DNA of 43,717 nucleotides from Pseudoalteromonas phenolica (GTDB lineage: Bacteria > Pseudomonadota > Gammaproteobacteria > Enterobacterales > Alteromonadaceae), in contig NZ_PNEC01000035.1 in NCBI RefSeq assembly GCF_005886345.1, positions 1 through 43,717 of the forward strand, given 5' to 3'. How positions within the stretch are numbered: the first letter of the stretch is position 1; the number at the start of each line of letters is the position of its first letter. The notes under the pieces are model-generated. The model saw only the letters and a program-made list of their open reading frames with translations. It was not told where the DNA came from and did not search any database. Positions 24,875-34,821 of this stretch are shown one piece after another. The translations under genes were made by a program, and so were the position numbers.

Positions 24875-24904
24875 ATAAAAACCACCGACATGCGGTGGTT
24901 TTTT
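24875..24904 (-). terminator. Terminator after the cytochrome c gene
   Basis: ACCACCG (24881-24887) pairs with CGGTGGT (24893-24899) around a 5-base loop. The flanking A-run (24877-24880) and T-run (24900-24904) extend the stem. On the minus strand it gives a T-rich tail right after the cytochrome stop, and separates it from the aldolase/dehydratase pair. Confidence 0.9.
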
Positions 24905-24920
24905 CATAATCCAATGTGGA

Positions 24921-25232
24921 TTACTTAACTTTTGATAGATAATCAGCAATCGCTTCTAGCTCAGCGTCAGATACATTTGCAACCATTGCCTTCATTGCCA
25001 TAGACATGCCGTTAGCGCGCGCGCCAGATTTAATGTCTTTCATTTGGTTAAGTAGGTATGTTTTGTTTTGACCATTGATTTTAGGGTATGCATCCATGAT
25101 AGGTGCTTTACCTTCAGCACCATGACATGTTTGGCACATTTTTGCCGTGTATAACGCTTTACCATCTGCAGCTTCTGCATTGTTTGCAAATGCAATGCCT
25201 GCACCTAAAACCAGATATTTTACTTTACTCAT
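24921..25232 (-). CDS. Small periplasmic class I cytochrome c
   Basis: A 103-residue monohaem cytochrome c. The signal peptide covers residues 1 to about 21 (ending AEA). The haem-binding motif is C33-Q-T-C36-H37, and the axial Met is probably in GMSMAMK (76-80). The fold and length match cytochrome c5/c553-like soluble electron carriers. The good ribosome binding site is AAGAAGAG. It is transcribed alone with its own terminator. The partner enzyme is not evident from the neighbours. Confidence 0.92.
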   Translation of the reverse strand: MSKVKYLVLGAGIAFANNAEAADGKALYTAKMCQTCHGAEGKAPIMDAYPKINGQNKTYLLNQMKDIKSGARANGMSMAMKAMVANVSDAELEAIADYLSKVK

Positions 25233-25286
25233 AATTTTCTCTTCTTGTGTGACTATATGAATTCTTTACTTGCCCCAATCACGAAT

Positions 25287-25829
25287 TTACCAAGTTAAAT
25301 CGTCTGGTATCTCATAACCCGCATATGGGTCGTCTTCATCGCTTTCAGCTGTATCGTCAGCAACATGGAAAACAATGTATTTCTCGTCCACTTCAGCGAT
25401 CTTACGTGCTGGTTCGTCTTGAAGTACATAAAACTTACCTTCAAGAACACAAATTGCTAAACGCCCTTTTGATAGGGCTTGTTTAGTTTGCTCGTTCACA
25501 TCCAACTCTTTTACTTTATTGTCGTAAGTAAAGTTGAATGTCACTTCACCACGAATTTCGTCTTGGTTGTGGTGCTCTAATATTTGCTTAACACGAGCAA
25601 CTTGCTCGCGCTCTTTTAACTCTGCTTGTTTAGCTTGATTTAGCTCTTCGGCTTTGCGCTGCTGTTCAAGCTTTGTTTGTTCAATATGCTTTTGTAAGTC
25701 AGATTGATCACTTGTCGCGCCTTTTTTCTTTTTCTTCTTTTGTGCTTTACGTTTTTCGGTTTTAGCAACTTTGGCTTTATGCTCAGTCGTTAAACCTGCT
25801 TTTAGTAATTGGTCTTGTAGAGAACCCAT
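25287..25829 (-). CDS. YaiL/DUF2058-family protein
   Basis: A 180-residue protein of the YaiL (DUF2058) family, annotated elsewhere as nucleoprotein or polynucleotide-associated; its exact role is unsettled. I use ATG 25829 (MGSLQDQLLKAGL), which has GGAG 8 bases upstream and matches the family start and length. An earlier ATG at 25859 is unlikely. Visible are a Lys-rich block (KTEKRKAQKKKKKKGA), a Glu/Gln/Lys coiled-coil segment (about 40-85), then the globular FNFTYDNKVKELDVNEQ and GRLAICVLEGKFYVLQ parts, and an acidic tail. It is cytoplasmic. Confidence 0.9.
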   Translation of the reverse strand: MGSLQDQLLKAGLTTEHKAKVAKTEKRKAQKKKKKKGATSDQSDLQKHIEQTKLEQQRKAEELNQAKQAELKEREQVARVKQILEHHNQDEIRGEVTFNFTYDNKVKELDVNEQTKQALSKGRLAICVLEGKFYVLQDEPARKIAEVDEKYIVFHVADDTAESDEDDPYAGYEIPDDLTW

Positions 25830-26089
25830 GCTGCAACTCCATGAAAATACAATTCCCAATATATTAACTCAGATACACGACACGACAAAGAGAGGTGCAA
25901 CTGCAATCTAACTAAAGTAAAGCAAATAAAGCGTGATTTAGCGCAAAAAATTACCAACTAATTGATAAAGCTTTAAACTTAAAGAACTTCATGTATTAAC
26001 ATGCTCTGTAATTTGGCTTTACATTTAACTAGCCTATTAAGGTTTAGCACAATATTTTCTTATTTGCGCTGTTTTGGGTATCAGACACC

Positions 26090-27232
26090 ATGTCATTATT
26101 TAAATTACTACTTTGCTCTGTCTGTACATTTATAGTCTTATACGCCCCTCAGCCTCTGTTACCTATTTTTTCTGAGCTATATGATGTTTCAATTGCAAAC
26201 AGTGGCGCATTAATGACAGTAACTATGCTGCCACTTGCCATCGCACCACTTTGCTACGGCGTTATGCTGAGCCAGTTCAATCCGTTGTCAATTTTGCGTA
26301 TCGCCTTGTTAATTCTTGCTGCAAGTAACTTACTTTTTGCCTATTCAGATTACTTCTCAGGACTGTTAATTTGCCGACTTATACAGGGTCTAACAGTACC
26401 TGCAGCACTAATAGGCATGACGAGTTATATCGGCACCACTTTTCAAGGTGATGCATTACAAAGAAATATGACTCTGTATATTGGTAGTTCAATTATTGGG
26501 GGTTACTTAGGCAGGATGCTTGCTGCAAACTTTGCCGCATTTTGGCAGTGGCAGAACTTTTTCTACTTAGTTAGTGTGAGCTTAGTTGTCCTTGCGTTAA
26601 TCATTCCTAAACAAGTTAAAAGTGAAGAGCGCACTAAACTAAAAATAAAGCCTTGGCTACATTTAGCACATTTACTAGACATTATTCTCTTGCGCCTTTT
26701 CGTCGCGGTGTTTTTTATGTTTTTTTGCTTTGCCGCACTCCTAAACTTTTTACCCTTTATTGTACAAAACCAATACGGTATTTCGGATAATGAGGAAATT
26801 GGTTTTATTTACACGGGCTATTTGGTCGGAGCAATTTTGTCTGTTTGCACGCCATGGCTTAATAAGAAAATTAAAAACGCTTGGGCACTATTAAGCCTTA
26901 TTTTTGTTTTATATTGTGTAAGTCACATCATGCTTGCAAGCCATACTTTAAGCTTATTCATTGTCAGCTTTACCCTTTTCTGTGGTTGTATGTTCGTTAT
27001 TCATGCAACCGCAGCGCCATTAGCAAACAAAATTAGTGCCGCACCAGCTTCGGTGACTAACGGTGCTTATGTGTCTTTTTATTACAGCGGTGGCGCACTC
27101 GGCTCATTTTTACCAGGGTTTATCTTTGAAGAATATGGCTATATCGCGTTTTTGGCTTGTTTATTAGTTTGTTGCTTACTCGGGCTTACTGCATGCCTTG
27201 CAAACTACAAGCAAGGCACGTCTATGACTTGA
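26090..27232 (+). CDS. Major facilitator superfamily transporter
   Basis: A 380-residue, 11-12 helix membrane protein of the MFS drug/arabinose-exporter type, with general resemblance to YnfM-like proteins. Helix 1 (CTFIVLYAPQPLLPIFSELY) is followed by a second helix, a short loop and LLICRLIQGLTVPAALIGM, the motif around helices 4-5. A basic loop (KQVKSEERTKLKIK) separates the halves. The C-terminal half ends in FLPGFIFEEYGYIAFLACLL. The substrate is unknown. The upstream 260 bases (25830-26089) have no recognisable promoter or regulator gene. Its last 28 bases overlap the convergent deacylase gene at 27205. Confidence 0.88.
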   Translation: MSLFKLLLCSVCTFIVLYAPQPLLPIFSELYDVSIANSGALMTVTMLPLAIAPLCYGVMLSQFNPLSILRIALLILAASNLLFAYSDYFSGLLICRLIQGLTVPAALIGMTSYIGTTFQGDALQRNMTLYIGSSIIGGYLGRMLAANFAAFWQWQNFFYLVSVSLVVLALIIPKQVKSEERTKLKIKPWLHLAHLLDIILLRLFVAVFFMFFCFAALLNFLPFIVQNQYGISDNEEIGFIYTGYLVGAILSVCTPWLNKKIKNAWALLSLIFVLYCVSHIMLASHTLSLFIVSFTLFCGCMFVIHATAAPLANKISAAPASVTNGAYVSFYYSGGALGSFLPGFIFEEYGYIAFLACLLVCCLLGLTACLANYKQGTSMT

Positions 27233-27720
27233 GGCGTATGATCTGTGTACTCAAAAAAGCGCTCTAAATCCGCTTTATTTAACACCCAAGTCTGATCATT
27301 AAAAAATGGGTGACACTGAAATTGTTCAGCCTGCCATAGGCTTGATTCTACCCATACTGTGACTGATTGTTCGATATCGTTTAAAACTGCTAATGCCGAA
27401 ACGCAGCCCGGTTTAACACCTAGGTATTTAGCTAACCGTTGAGATGATGCAAATCCCAATCGCGATAACTGTCGCTGTTTAGACAGCGCTTTTAAATCTA
27501 CCTGATAATCAGCAGGTACCAACAAAAGGAAATGTCGCTTACCGTAGTTATCTCGTAAAAATAGATTTTTTATCCTCACACCAGCTCGATTGAGATTAAG
27601 ATCGTCTGCATCTTGGCACGTATGTAATGGCGGATGTTCATACTTAATCACAGCTATTTTCAGTTCAGTAAAAGTTGCTTCGAGAGTTTTTAAACGATCA
27701 CGTTCAACAACTTCAGTCAT
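27205..27720 (-). CDS. ProXp/YbaK-type aminoacyl-tRNA deacylase
   Basis: A 171-residue single-domain protein of the prolyl-tRNA synthetase editing-domain family (YbaK/PrdX/ProXp-ala). Such enzymes hydrolyse mischarged tRNA such as Ala-tRNA-Pro. The landmarks are YEHPPLHTCQDADDLN (20s-40s), GVRIKNLFLRDNYGKRHFLLLV and LGVKPGCVSALAVLND (about 100-115). These match the PrdX/ProXp-ala pattern better than classical YbaK. Its start overlaps the lipoprotein gene by 8 bases, so the two may be coupled. Its 3' end overlaps the MFS gene by 28 bases, an unusually tight convergent pair. Confidence 0.88.
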   Translation of the reverse strand: MTEVVERDRLKTLEATFTELKIAVIKYEHPPLHTCQDADDLNLNRAGVRIKNLFLRDNYGKRHFLLLVPADYQVDLKALSKQRQLSRLGFASSQRLAKYLGVKPGCVSALAVLNDIEQSVTVWVESSLWQAEQFQCHPFFNDQTWVLNKADLERFFEYTDHTPQVIDVPCL

Positions 27721-28111
27721 TACACTTTCCCCTTAACTGAACCTGTCGCTCCTTCCAATATACCTCATCAATTGAATAGCCATTAGAACAATATGCTTGC
27801 TCTTGTAGTGCGCCTTTAAGTAAAACAACAGCACGATCTTCAAGCGCTAGCTTTAAGCTTGAAGAATCCTCAATATGCTCTTCATTTACAAAGCGTTTAA
27901 AGTCACTGCGAGAGATCTTTTTTGCAGTATCAAGCTTCACTCGCGCTTGCTTCTCAACTGTGACTATAAAAGCAAATAAGTGCGTACCATCATCGGCCTG
28001 TTTAGTATGAAGCTTCTGTTTCTCAATTTTGAATGGTTCTGGTTCAGGCTTGTTAACACAAGCTGATAAGAGGAGAGCTGAGACTAAAGCTAGAAAAGCG
28101 CGTATTTTCAT
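27713..28111 (-). CDS. Small putative lipoprotein
   Basis: A 132-residue protein with signal peptide and lipobox (LLSAC, Cys18), then a Pro/Glu-rich linker. The mature part has a FIVTVEKQARVKLDTAKKISRSDFKRF segment, an acidic ALEDRAVVLLKG stretch and two further cysteines near the C-terminus (AYCSNGY and LRGKCND). A beta-rich fold with a disulfide is possible. No family recognised. It overlaps the downstream deacylase start by 8 bases. Confidence 0.75.
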   Translation of the reverse strand: MKIRAFLALVSALLLSACVNKPEPEPFKIEKQKLHTKQADDGTHLFAFIVTVEKQARVKLDTAKKISRSDFKRFVNEEHIEDSSSLKLALEDRAVVLLKGALQEQAYCSNGYSIDEVYWKERQVQLRGKCND

Positions 28112-28194
28112 ATAAATTAAGCCATTACAAAGAAGTCGAGTTTTTTCAGTTTATCAAAGCCAATAAATAATTTGTGATTTTTTTATCAATAGTA

Positions 28195-28223
28195 TTGACG
28201 CTGAAATAAAAAAAATATAAATT
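28195..28223 (+). promoter_or_regulatory. Probable promoter of the tRNA-Ala gene
   Basis: TTGACG (28195-28200) and TAAATT (28218-28223) are spaced by 17 bases, about 26 bases before the tRNA 5' end. The A/T-rich spacer is typical of strong stable-RNA promoters. It is the best match in the area. Confidence 0.5.
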
Positions 28224-28249
28224 TCTGTCCGTATTAAGTCTAGTAATGT

Positions 28250-28325
28250 GGGGCTATAGCTCAGCTGGGAGAGCGCCTGCCTTGCACGCAGGAGGTCAGC
28301 AGTTCGATCCTGCTTAGCTCCACCA
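28250..28325 (+). tRNA. tRNA-Ala (anticodon TGC)
   Basis: A complete 76-nucleotide cloverleaf with CCA encoded. The acceptor GGGGCTA pairs with TAGCTCC (one G-T), and the discriminator is A. The D arm is GCTCAGCTGGGAGAGC. The anticodon stem CCTGC/GCAGG holds the loop CTTGCAC, so the anticodon is TGC, reading GCA and related codons for alanine. The T arm is AGCAG TTCGATC CTGCT. It stands alone rather than inside an rRNA operon. No repeat of its 3' end was noticed nearby, so it does not appear to be an integration site. Confidence 0.96.
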
Positions 28326-28531
28326 CTTTACTACTTTTCATTATTTCTTCATTTACATCACATAATCTTCTATTCAGGTCTATGTTTAAATTAATGGCTT
28401 TATAATTTTCTGCTCGTTTGCATTATTTGCCTACAAGCCATAAGAATTAACTGACTATTACTTTATAAATCGCTATATATTTTATTAACTAAATAGCCAT
28501 ATTCACATATGACTATTTGATAGGAGAGTGC

Positions 28532-30382
28532 ATGTCAGCTATTTATATTACTGGAATTGCAGTATTTTCGGTTTTTGCTCAGTGGTTAGCTTGGATTTTT
28601 AAAGTACCCGCTATTTTATTTTTGCTACTCGTTGGCTTAATGTTGGGTCCTATCAGTGGGCAACTGAACCCTGATCTACTTTTGGGTGATCTGCTATTTC
28701 CTGTCGTATCTTTATCTGTTGCGATAATCCTTTTCGAAGGTGCGCTCACCTTACACTTCCGTGAATTAAAAGGTATTGGAAAAATCGTTCGCAACCTCTG
28801 CTCTATTGGCATGCTTGCTACTTTTATCATTATTACCTTAGCTGGCCTCTATATTCTTGAAATTGATTGGCGTGTTGCCGCCGTCTTAGGTGCCGTGCTA
28901 GTTGTGACTGGACCCACAGTGATAGCCCCTATGCTCAATGCGATGCGCCCAAATCAAGATATTGACAGAGTGTTGAGATGGGAAGGTATTGTCATTGACC
29001 CTATCGGTGCACTTTTTGCTGTACTTGTTTTTGAAGCTGTGAGCTTTGTAGGCGACGGTGAAATCGTTAGCCATACAGTCTGGGCATTATTTTCTACTCT
29101 TGGAGTCGGACTTGGTATTGGGCTTGTATCAGGCTGGTTAACTACCCTATTAATAAGAAAAGAGTGGCTACCTTATGAACTTCATAAGTTTGGCATTCTC
29201 GCATTGGTTTTATTTAGTTTTACGCTATCAAACCACTTAAGCCATGAATCTGGATTATTGGCTGTTACTGTATTTGGCATTTGGCTTGCCAATCAAGACG
29301 ATTTAGAAATTGATTCTGTGTTGGAGTTTAAAGAAGACTTATCAATGATTTTGATATCTAGTCTGTTTATTTTGCTAGCCGCGAGATTAGAAATCGCAGA
29401 TTTAATGTTGCTCGGTTTAAATACCACGCTGTTTATAGCTGTGGTGTTACTTATTGCTAGGCCTATTTGTATTGCGATTTCGACTTTTAACTCTGAGCTT
29501 TCCTTCAAATCACGAGTGTTACTGTCTTGGATCGCACCTAGAGGTATAGTTGCAGCTGCTGTTGGTTCTGTTTTTGCGCTAAGTATGATCGAAAAAGGTA
29601 TACCTGATGCGGAAAAAATGGTTCCCCTTATCTTTACAGTGATTATAGTCACTGTCGTCTTACAAAGCTTAACCGCCACTCCATTTGCAAAATTTTTAGG
29701 TGTTCGCCAACCAAGCCCTAATACGTTACTCATTATAGGTGCAAACCATGTTGCTAGAGCTATTGCTAAAGGTTTACAAGAGCAGAGTATCAGTGTGCAT
29801 TTATCAGATCCTGCTTGGGAAAACTGCAAAATGGCAAGAATGGATGGCTTGCAGTGTTATTATGGCAACCCACAATCTGAGCATGCCGAACGTTATTTAC
29901 CAATGACTCAGTTAAGTAAAGTACTCGCGCTGTCGCCGAATCGACACCATAATGCACTGGGCGTGCAATATTTTTCCCACTTACTCAACGAACAAAGTGT
30001 ATTCTCTCTTCGCTCCTCTACCAATCATGCGAAGGCAAATAAAGACAGTGCTACTTTTTTATCGAGACAAATATTATTCGGTGAACAAGGAAGCTATGCC
30101 AAACTCAGTAGTTTAATTGCAAAAGGTGGAAAAGTAAGCGCAACTAAACTAACCGAGGAGTTCAATTGGCAAAAGTACTTAGACGTCAATAAAGAAGCTT
30201 TACCCCTGTTTATTATCACTGAAAATACAAAAGATGAAGAAGTTACTGAAGCTCAGCCATTCTTAAATGAACACGACACACCTCCCAAAGAAGGTGATAA
30301 GATCATTGCCCTGCAACCACCGAAAATGACAGTTTTAAAAGAGTCATACTTACAAAATGATTCTGAGGCAGTTAATTCTTAA
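28532..30382 (+). CDS. CPA1-type cation/proton antiporter with Rossmann-like C-terminal domain
   Basis: A 616-residue protein from ATG 28532, with TAGGAGAG just upstream. A TTG start 15 bases earlier is less likely. About 12 membrane helices (residues 1-385) contain motifs typical of NhaP/Na+:H+ exchangers: FEGALTLHFRELKG, VTGPTVIAPML (Thr-Gly-Pro), DPIGALFAVLVFEAV and WIAPRGIVAAAVGS. The C-terminal 210 residues contain a degenerate TrkA-N-like Rossmann core (LLIIGANHVARAIAKGLQE), which may bind a nucleotide and gate transport. The ion (Na+ or K+) is not predictable. It is a single gene. Confidence 0.9.
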   Translation: MSAIYITGIAVFSVFAQWLAWIFKVPAILFLLLVGLMLGPISGQLNPDLLLGDLLFPVVSLSVAIILFEGALTLHFRELKGIGKIVRNLCSIGMLATFIIITLAGLYILEIDWRVAAVLGAVLVVTGPTVIAPMLNAMRPNQDIDRVLRWEGIVIDPIGALFAVLVFEAVSFVGDGEIVSHTVWALFSTLGVGLGIGLVSGWLTTLLIRKEWLPYELHKFGILALVLFSFTLSNHLSHESGLLAVTVFGIWLANQDDLEIDSVLEFKEDLSMILISSLFILLAARLEIADLMLLGLNTTLFIAVVLLIARPICIAISTFNSELSFKSRVLLSWIAPRGIVAAAVGSVFALSMIEKGIPDAEKMVPLIFTVIIVTVVLQSLTATPFAKFLGVRQPSPNTLLIIGANHVARAIAKGLQEQSISVHLSDPAWENCKMARMDGLQCYYGNPQSEHAERYLPMTQLSKVLALSPNRHHNALGVQYFSHLLNEQSVFSLRSSTNHAKANKDSATFLSRQILFGEQGSYAKLSSLIAKGGKVSATKLTEEFNWQKYLDVNKEALPLFIITENTKDEEVTEAQPFLNEHDTPPKEGDKIIALQPPKMTVLKESYLQNDSEAVNS

Positions 30383-30425
30383 AAAATCACTCTGAGAAAT
30401 TAAAAAGGCTGATTGCTAATTACGT

Positions 30426-31055
30426 CTAGATTGGCAGTCTGGCTCGCCTCACCACGCTTGCAGGCATTTTCTTCGCTAGATTAGCCAAAGATAATTCTAT
30501 TTGCTTATGCAGCTTTTTATCTGCAACAACAGAATGAAATAACCACCTATAAGCGTCTTCATAATCTCTTGGGCTGCCATGACCTTCATTGAATAAGCGC
30601 ACTAAACGCATTTGCGCTTTTAAATCACCTTGCGCAGCGGCTTCACGCAAATAAGTAATGGCCATTGCCTTATCAGCTTGTACAAGCTGTCCAACATCGT
30701 AATATCGCCCTAACTGCTCCAGCGCTGACGCTAAGCCCTGCTCTGCAGCTTGTTTCATATAATACAGGCCAAGTTCAACATCGCGCTCTACACACACTGC
30801 ATAGGCCAACATGTCACCATACAGAAATTGATACGAGGGCAACGCCATGGTTTCTGCACGAGCTTCGATATCCTGCACGAGCTGACATTCATCATCTTTG
30901 ACACGTTTTAAATGCTGGTTCTTTTTAATCAACTCAATTAATTCAGCTTGGGTGTAGAGCGGCACTGCTTTTAACTCTTCCGGCTGTGCAAAAGAGGGTT
31001 GACTAATACTGGCTAATAGTAAGCCGATTAAATGACGCTTTTGAAACATAAACAC
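30426..31055 (-). CDS. Exported Sel1-like (tetratricopeptide) repeat protein
   Basis: A 209-residue protein with a signal peptide (1 to about 23, ending SFAQ) and three Sel1-type repeats. These are the units around YQFLYGDMLAYAVCVERDVE, LGLYYMKQAAEQGLASALEQLGRYYD, and MAITYLREAAAQGDLKAQMRLVRLFNEGHGSPRDYEDAYRW. Such repeats bind proteins and often act in envelope assembly or signalling; the partner is unknown. Two Cys (in DECQLV and YAVCVERD) may pair. It is convergent with the antiporter gene (43-base gap) and upstream-facing relative to purA. Confidence 0.87.
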   Translation of the reverse strand: MFMFQKRHLIGLLLASISQPSFAQPEELKAVPLYTQAELIELIKKNQHLKRVKDDECQLVQDIEARAETMALPSYQFLYGDMLAYAVCVERDVELGLYYMKQAAEQGLASALEQLGRYYDVGQLVQADKAMAITYLREAAAQGDLKAQMRLVRLFNEGHGSPRDYEDAYRWLFHSVVADKKLHKQIELSLANLAKKMPASVVRRARLPI

Positions 31056-31127
31056 TCACCCATATAAATGACGCTCAAATCATTCAATAAATATACCAAA
31101 GTTAAACAGCCCAAAAAATTCAGGCAC

Positions 31128-31155
31128 AAAAAAAGCTGCCGAAGCAGCTTTTTTT
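31128..31155 (-). terminator. Terminator after purA
   Basis: GCTGC (31135-31139), a CGAA loop and GCAGC (31144-31148), flanked by seven A on the left and seven T on the right that extend the stem. On the minus strand it lies 12 bases after the purA stop and ends in a T-run. Confidence 0.92.
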
Positions 31156-31167
31156 AACAAGATTGAA

Positions 31168-32505
<1,338 letters not shown>

Positions 32506-32604
32506 TTAGGCGAGGATTTTACCAGAAAATGACAACGAAGATAACCGTAAAAGTGGTATTTTTTCTGTACTGTGGGCGTGAATAAAACAATGTTTTGAAA
32601 TGCA

Positions 32605-32635
32605 ACAAAAAAGCCCTGAAAAAGTCAGGGCTTTT
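32605..32635 (-). terminator. Terminator after hflC
   Basis: AAAAGCCCTGA (32609-32619) and TCAGGGCTTTT (32625-32635) form a perfect 11-base stem with a 5-base loop. On the minus strand a further T-run follows, closing the long nnr-to-hflC gene series. Confidence 0.94.
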
Positions 32636-32662
32636 GAATTAGAAAATGCGAGCGCTATTTAA

Positions 32663-33544
32663 TTACTTCGCGCCTTTCGCATCCTTCATATAGTCAAAGA
32701 ACTCGCTGTCTGGTGATAGCACCATAACATCGCCTTTGTTATTGAAGGTTTTCTTATATGCTTCTAAAGAACGAACGAAACCGAAGAATTCCGCATCTTT
32801 ATTGTATGCATCAGCGTAGATTTTAGCAGCTGTAGCATCACCTTCACCTCGTACGCTTCGCGCATTACGCTCAGCATCAGCAAGCATAACCGTCACGCGA
32901 CGATCCACTTCTGCACGAATTGTTTCAGCTTTCTCTTGACCTTCAGAGCGGTGCTCTTTAGCTACCGCAGTACGCTCAGCACGCATACGACGGAAGATTG
33001 ATTCACTGACTTCATTAGGTAGGTTGATTTGTTTTACACGAACGTCTAACACCTCAATACCTAACTCAGTCGCACTCTCAGATGCTTGCACCAAGGCTTC
33101 TGCCATTAACTCACTACGCTCACCAGATACAATCTCTTTGATTGTACGGTTACCGAAGTTAGTTCTCAGACCGTTATTCACTTTTTGCTTAAGAAGTGTT
33201 TCAGCATATTGCTTATCACCACGCGCACGCAGGTAGTAAGCGCTGAAATCATTCACTCGCCATTTAACAAACGAGTCAACGATCAAGTCTTTTTTCTCAC
33301 TTGTTACGAAACGATCTGGTGCACCGTCAAGCGTTTGAATACGCGCATCAAGCTGCTTTACTTGGCTAAAGAAAGGCACTTTGAAATGAAGACCAGGGCC
33401 GTATACAACCGCATTATCTTCACTGTCTTTTTGCACTTTACTAAATAGTAAAACAATCGCTCGCTGACCTTCTTTAACAACAAACACCGATGAAAATGAC
33501 ATCAACACGGCAACAATTAAGAGGATAGAACTAAAATTTCTCAT
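32663..33544 (-). CDS. hflC: HflC, subunit of the HflKC modulator of FtsH protease
   Basis: HflC pairs with HflK to form the large periplasmic cage around the FtsH protease and limits its access to membrane proteins. The 293-residue protein has one N-terminal membrane anchor (about 5-24), then a band-7/SPFH domain (EGQRAIVLLFSKVQKDSED; HFKVPFFSQVKQLDARIQTLD; VDSFVKWRVNDFSAYYL). An Arg/Glu-rich coiled-coil tail follows (MRAERTAVAKEHRSEGQEKA), with the EFFGFVRSLEAYK segment near the end. It starts 5 bases after hflK. Confidence 0.96.
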   Translation of the reverse strand: MRNFSSILLIVAVLMSFSSVFVVKEGQRAIVLLFSKVQKDSEDNAVVYGPGLHFKVPFFSQVKQLDARIQTLDGAPDRFVTSEKKDLIVDSFVKWRVNDFSAYYLRARGDKQYAETLLKQKVNNGLRTNFGNRTIKEIVSGERSELMAEALVQASESATELGIEVLDVRVKQINLPNEVSESIFRRMRAERTAVAKEHRSEGQEKAETIRAEVDRRVTVMLADAERNARSVRGEGDATAAKIYADAYNKDAEFFGFVRSLEAYKKTFNNKGDVMVLSPDSEFFDYMKDAKGAK

Positions 33545-33549
33545 AACGC

Positions 33550-34722
33550 TTATCTCCCATTGTTGTTATATCTGTCATTTGAAAAACGGTCTCTAGTGCT
33601 ATTCACAGTACTGTTATTACGTGATTGCTGGCCTAAAGTTTGGCGTAATTGATTTAAGTCATTCGCATTTGGTAGAGTCATGGCACCCTGTTGACCACTG
33701 CGCTGCATGATCTTATCAAGCGGTAAATACATCATGTTGTTACCGCCTTTGACATCAACCAACACTTTACTACTACTGCCTAATACTTCTTCCATCATAT
33801 CGATGTAAAGGCGCTGACGAGTTACTTCTTTCGACGCTTGATATTCAGGTAAAAGCTGCTCGAATCGTGCTACTTCACCCTGTGCTTCAAGGATAATACG
33901 CTCTTTGTAACCTTCAGCTTCTTGTGTCATACGTGTAACTTGACCACGTGCACGCGGCTCGATTTCTCTCTCGTATGCTTCTGCTTCACGAATGAAACGC
34001 TCTTCATCTTCTTGTGCAGCAATCGCATCATCAAACGCGTCTTTTACTTCAGCTGGAGGACGAGAATCTTTAAAGTTAACGTCAGTGACGATTAAGCCTA
34101 GGTTGTATGGCTCGATAATCTTATTTAACTCGTCCCATGTACGTTGGCGAACCACTTCACGACCCGTAGTTAACACTTGGTCCATGCGTGAATGACCAAC
34201 AACATAACGAAGCGCACTATCAAGCGCTTGCTGTAAGCTGTGATCAGCATCTGTCACGCTAAAGCGATATAGCGTTGGGTCTACAACACGATACTGAACT
34301 TCGAATTCAACACTCACTACATTTTCGTCTTCAGTCAGCATGAAACCTGACGCTGATAACGAACGAACCGCTTCGATGTCGATTGGAATTACTTGTTCAA
34401 TAAACGTTGCCTTCCAGCGTAAGCCTGGCTCAGCAATTCGATCGAATTTACCAAACTGTAATACAATGCCTCGCTCTGCTTCTTTCACGGTATAAATACC
34501 ACTTAGAGCCCAAACAACGATAGCAATTAGCAATACAAAGGTAATACCTGCACCGCCTAAACCACCATTACTACCACCAGGTTTGCCGCCAAAAATACCG
34601 CCAAATTTATCGCCGAATTTACGGAATACTTCGTCAAGATCGGGTGGGCCTTGATCTTTACCACCGCGGTTTTTCCACGGATCGTTATCATTGCCATTCT
34701 TACCCGGCTCATTCCAGGCCAT
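33550..34722 (-). CDS. hflK: HflK, subunit of the HflKC modulator of FtsH protease
   Basis: A 390-residue SPFH protein, the partner of HflC. A cytoplasmic Gly/Asp/Pro-rich N-terminus (MAWNEPGKNGNDNDPWKN, matching E. coli HflK in character) precedes one membrane helix (about 57-77). The band-7 domain follows (TVKEAERGIVLQFGKFDRIAEPGLRWK; FMLTEDENVVSVEFEVQYRVVDP). A long coiled coil comes next (EAEAYEREIEPRARGQVTRM) and a Gln/Asn-rich tail. The ribosome binding site is TGGAG. It is separated from hflX by 99 bases and followed by hflC after 5 bases. Confidence 0.97.
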   Translation of the reverse strand: MAWNEPGKNGNDNDPWKNRGGKDQGPPDLDEVFRKFGDKFGGIFGGKPGGSNGGLGGAGITFVLLIAIVVWALSGIYTVKEAERGIVLQFGKFDRIAEPGLRWKATFIEQVIPIDIEAVRSLSASGFMLTEDENVVSVEFEVQYRVVDPTLYRFSVTDADHSLQQALDSALRYVVGHSRMDQVLTTGREVVRQRTWDELNKIIEPYNLGLIVTDVNFKDSRPPAEVKDAFDDAIAAQEDEERFIREAEAYEREIEPRARGQVTRMTQEAEGYKERIILEAQGEVARFEQLLPEYQASKEVTRQRLYIDMMEEVLGSSSKVLVDVKGGNNMMYLPLDKIMQRSGQQGAMTLPNANDLNQLRQTLGQQSRNNSTVNSTRDRFSNDRYNNNGR

Positions 34723-34821
34723 AGCTATACTCCATTGTTATCTAAAATGAATTAAGTTAAATCTAACAAATATCTCGCATGACTTATATCTTTATGCGAA
34801 GAAAATCGTAACAGTCTTTGT

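Noticed and set aside
28250..28531. tRNA-Ala as the attachment site of a genomic island reaching into the antiporter region
   Set aside because: No direct repeat of the tRNA 3' end, integrase or phage gene was seen nearby; the following gene looks like an ordinary chromosomal antiporter.
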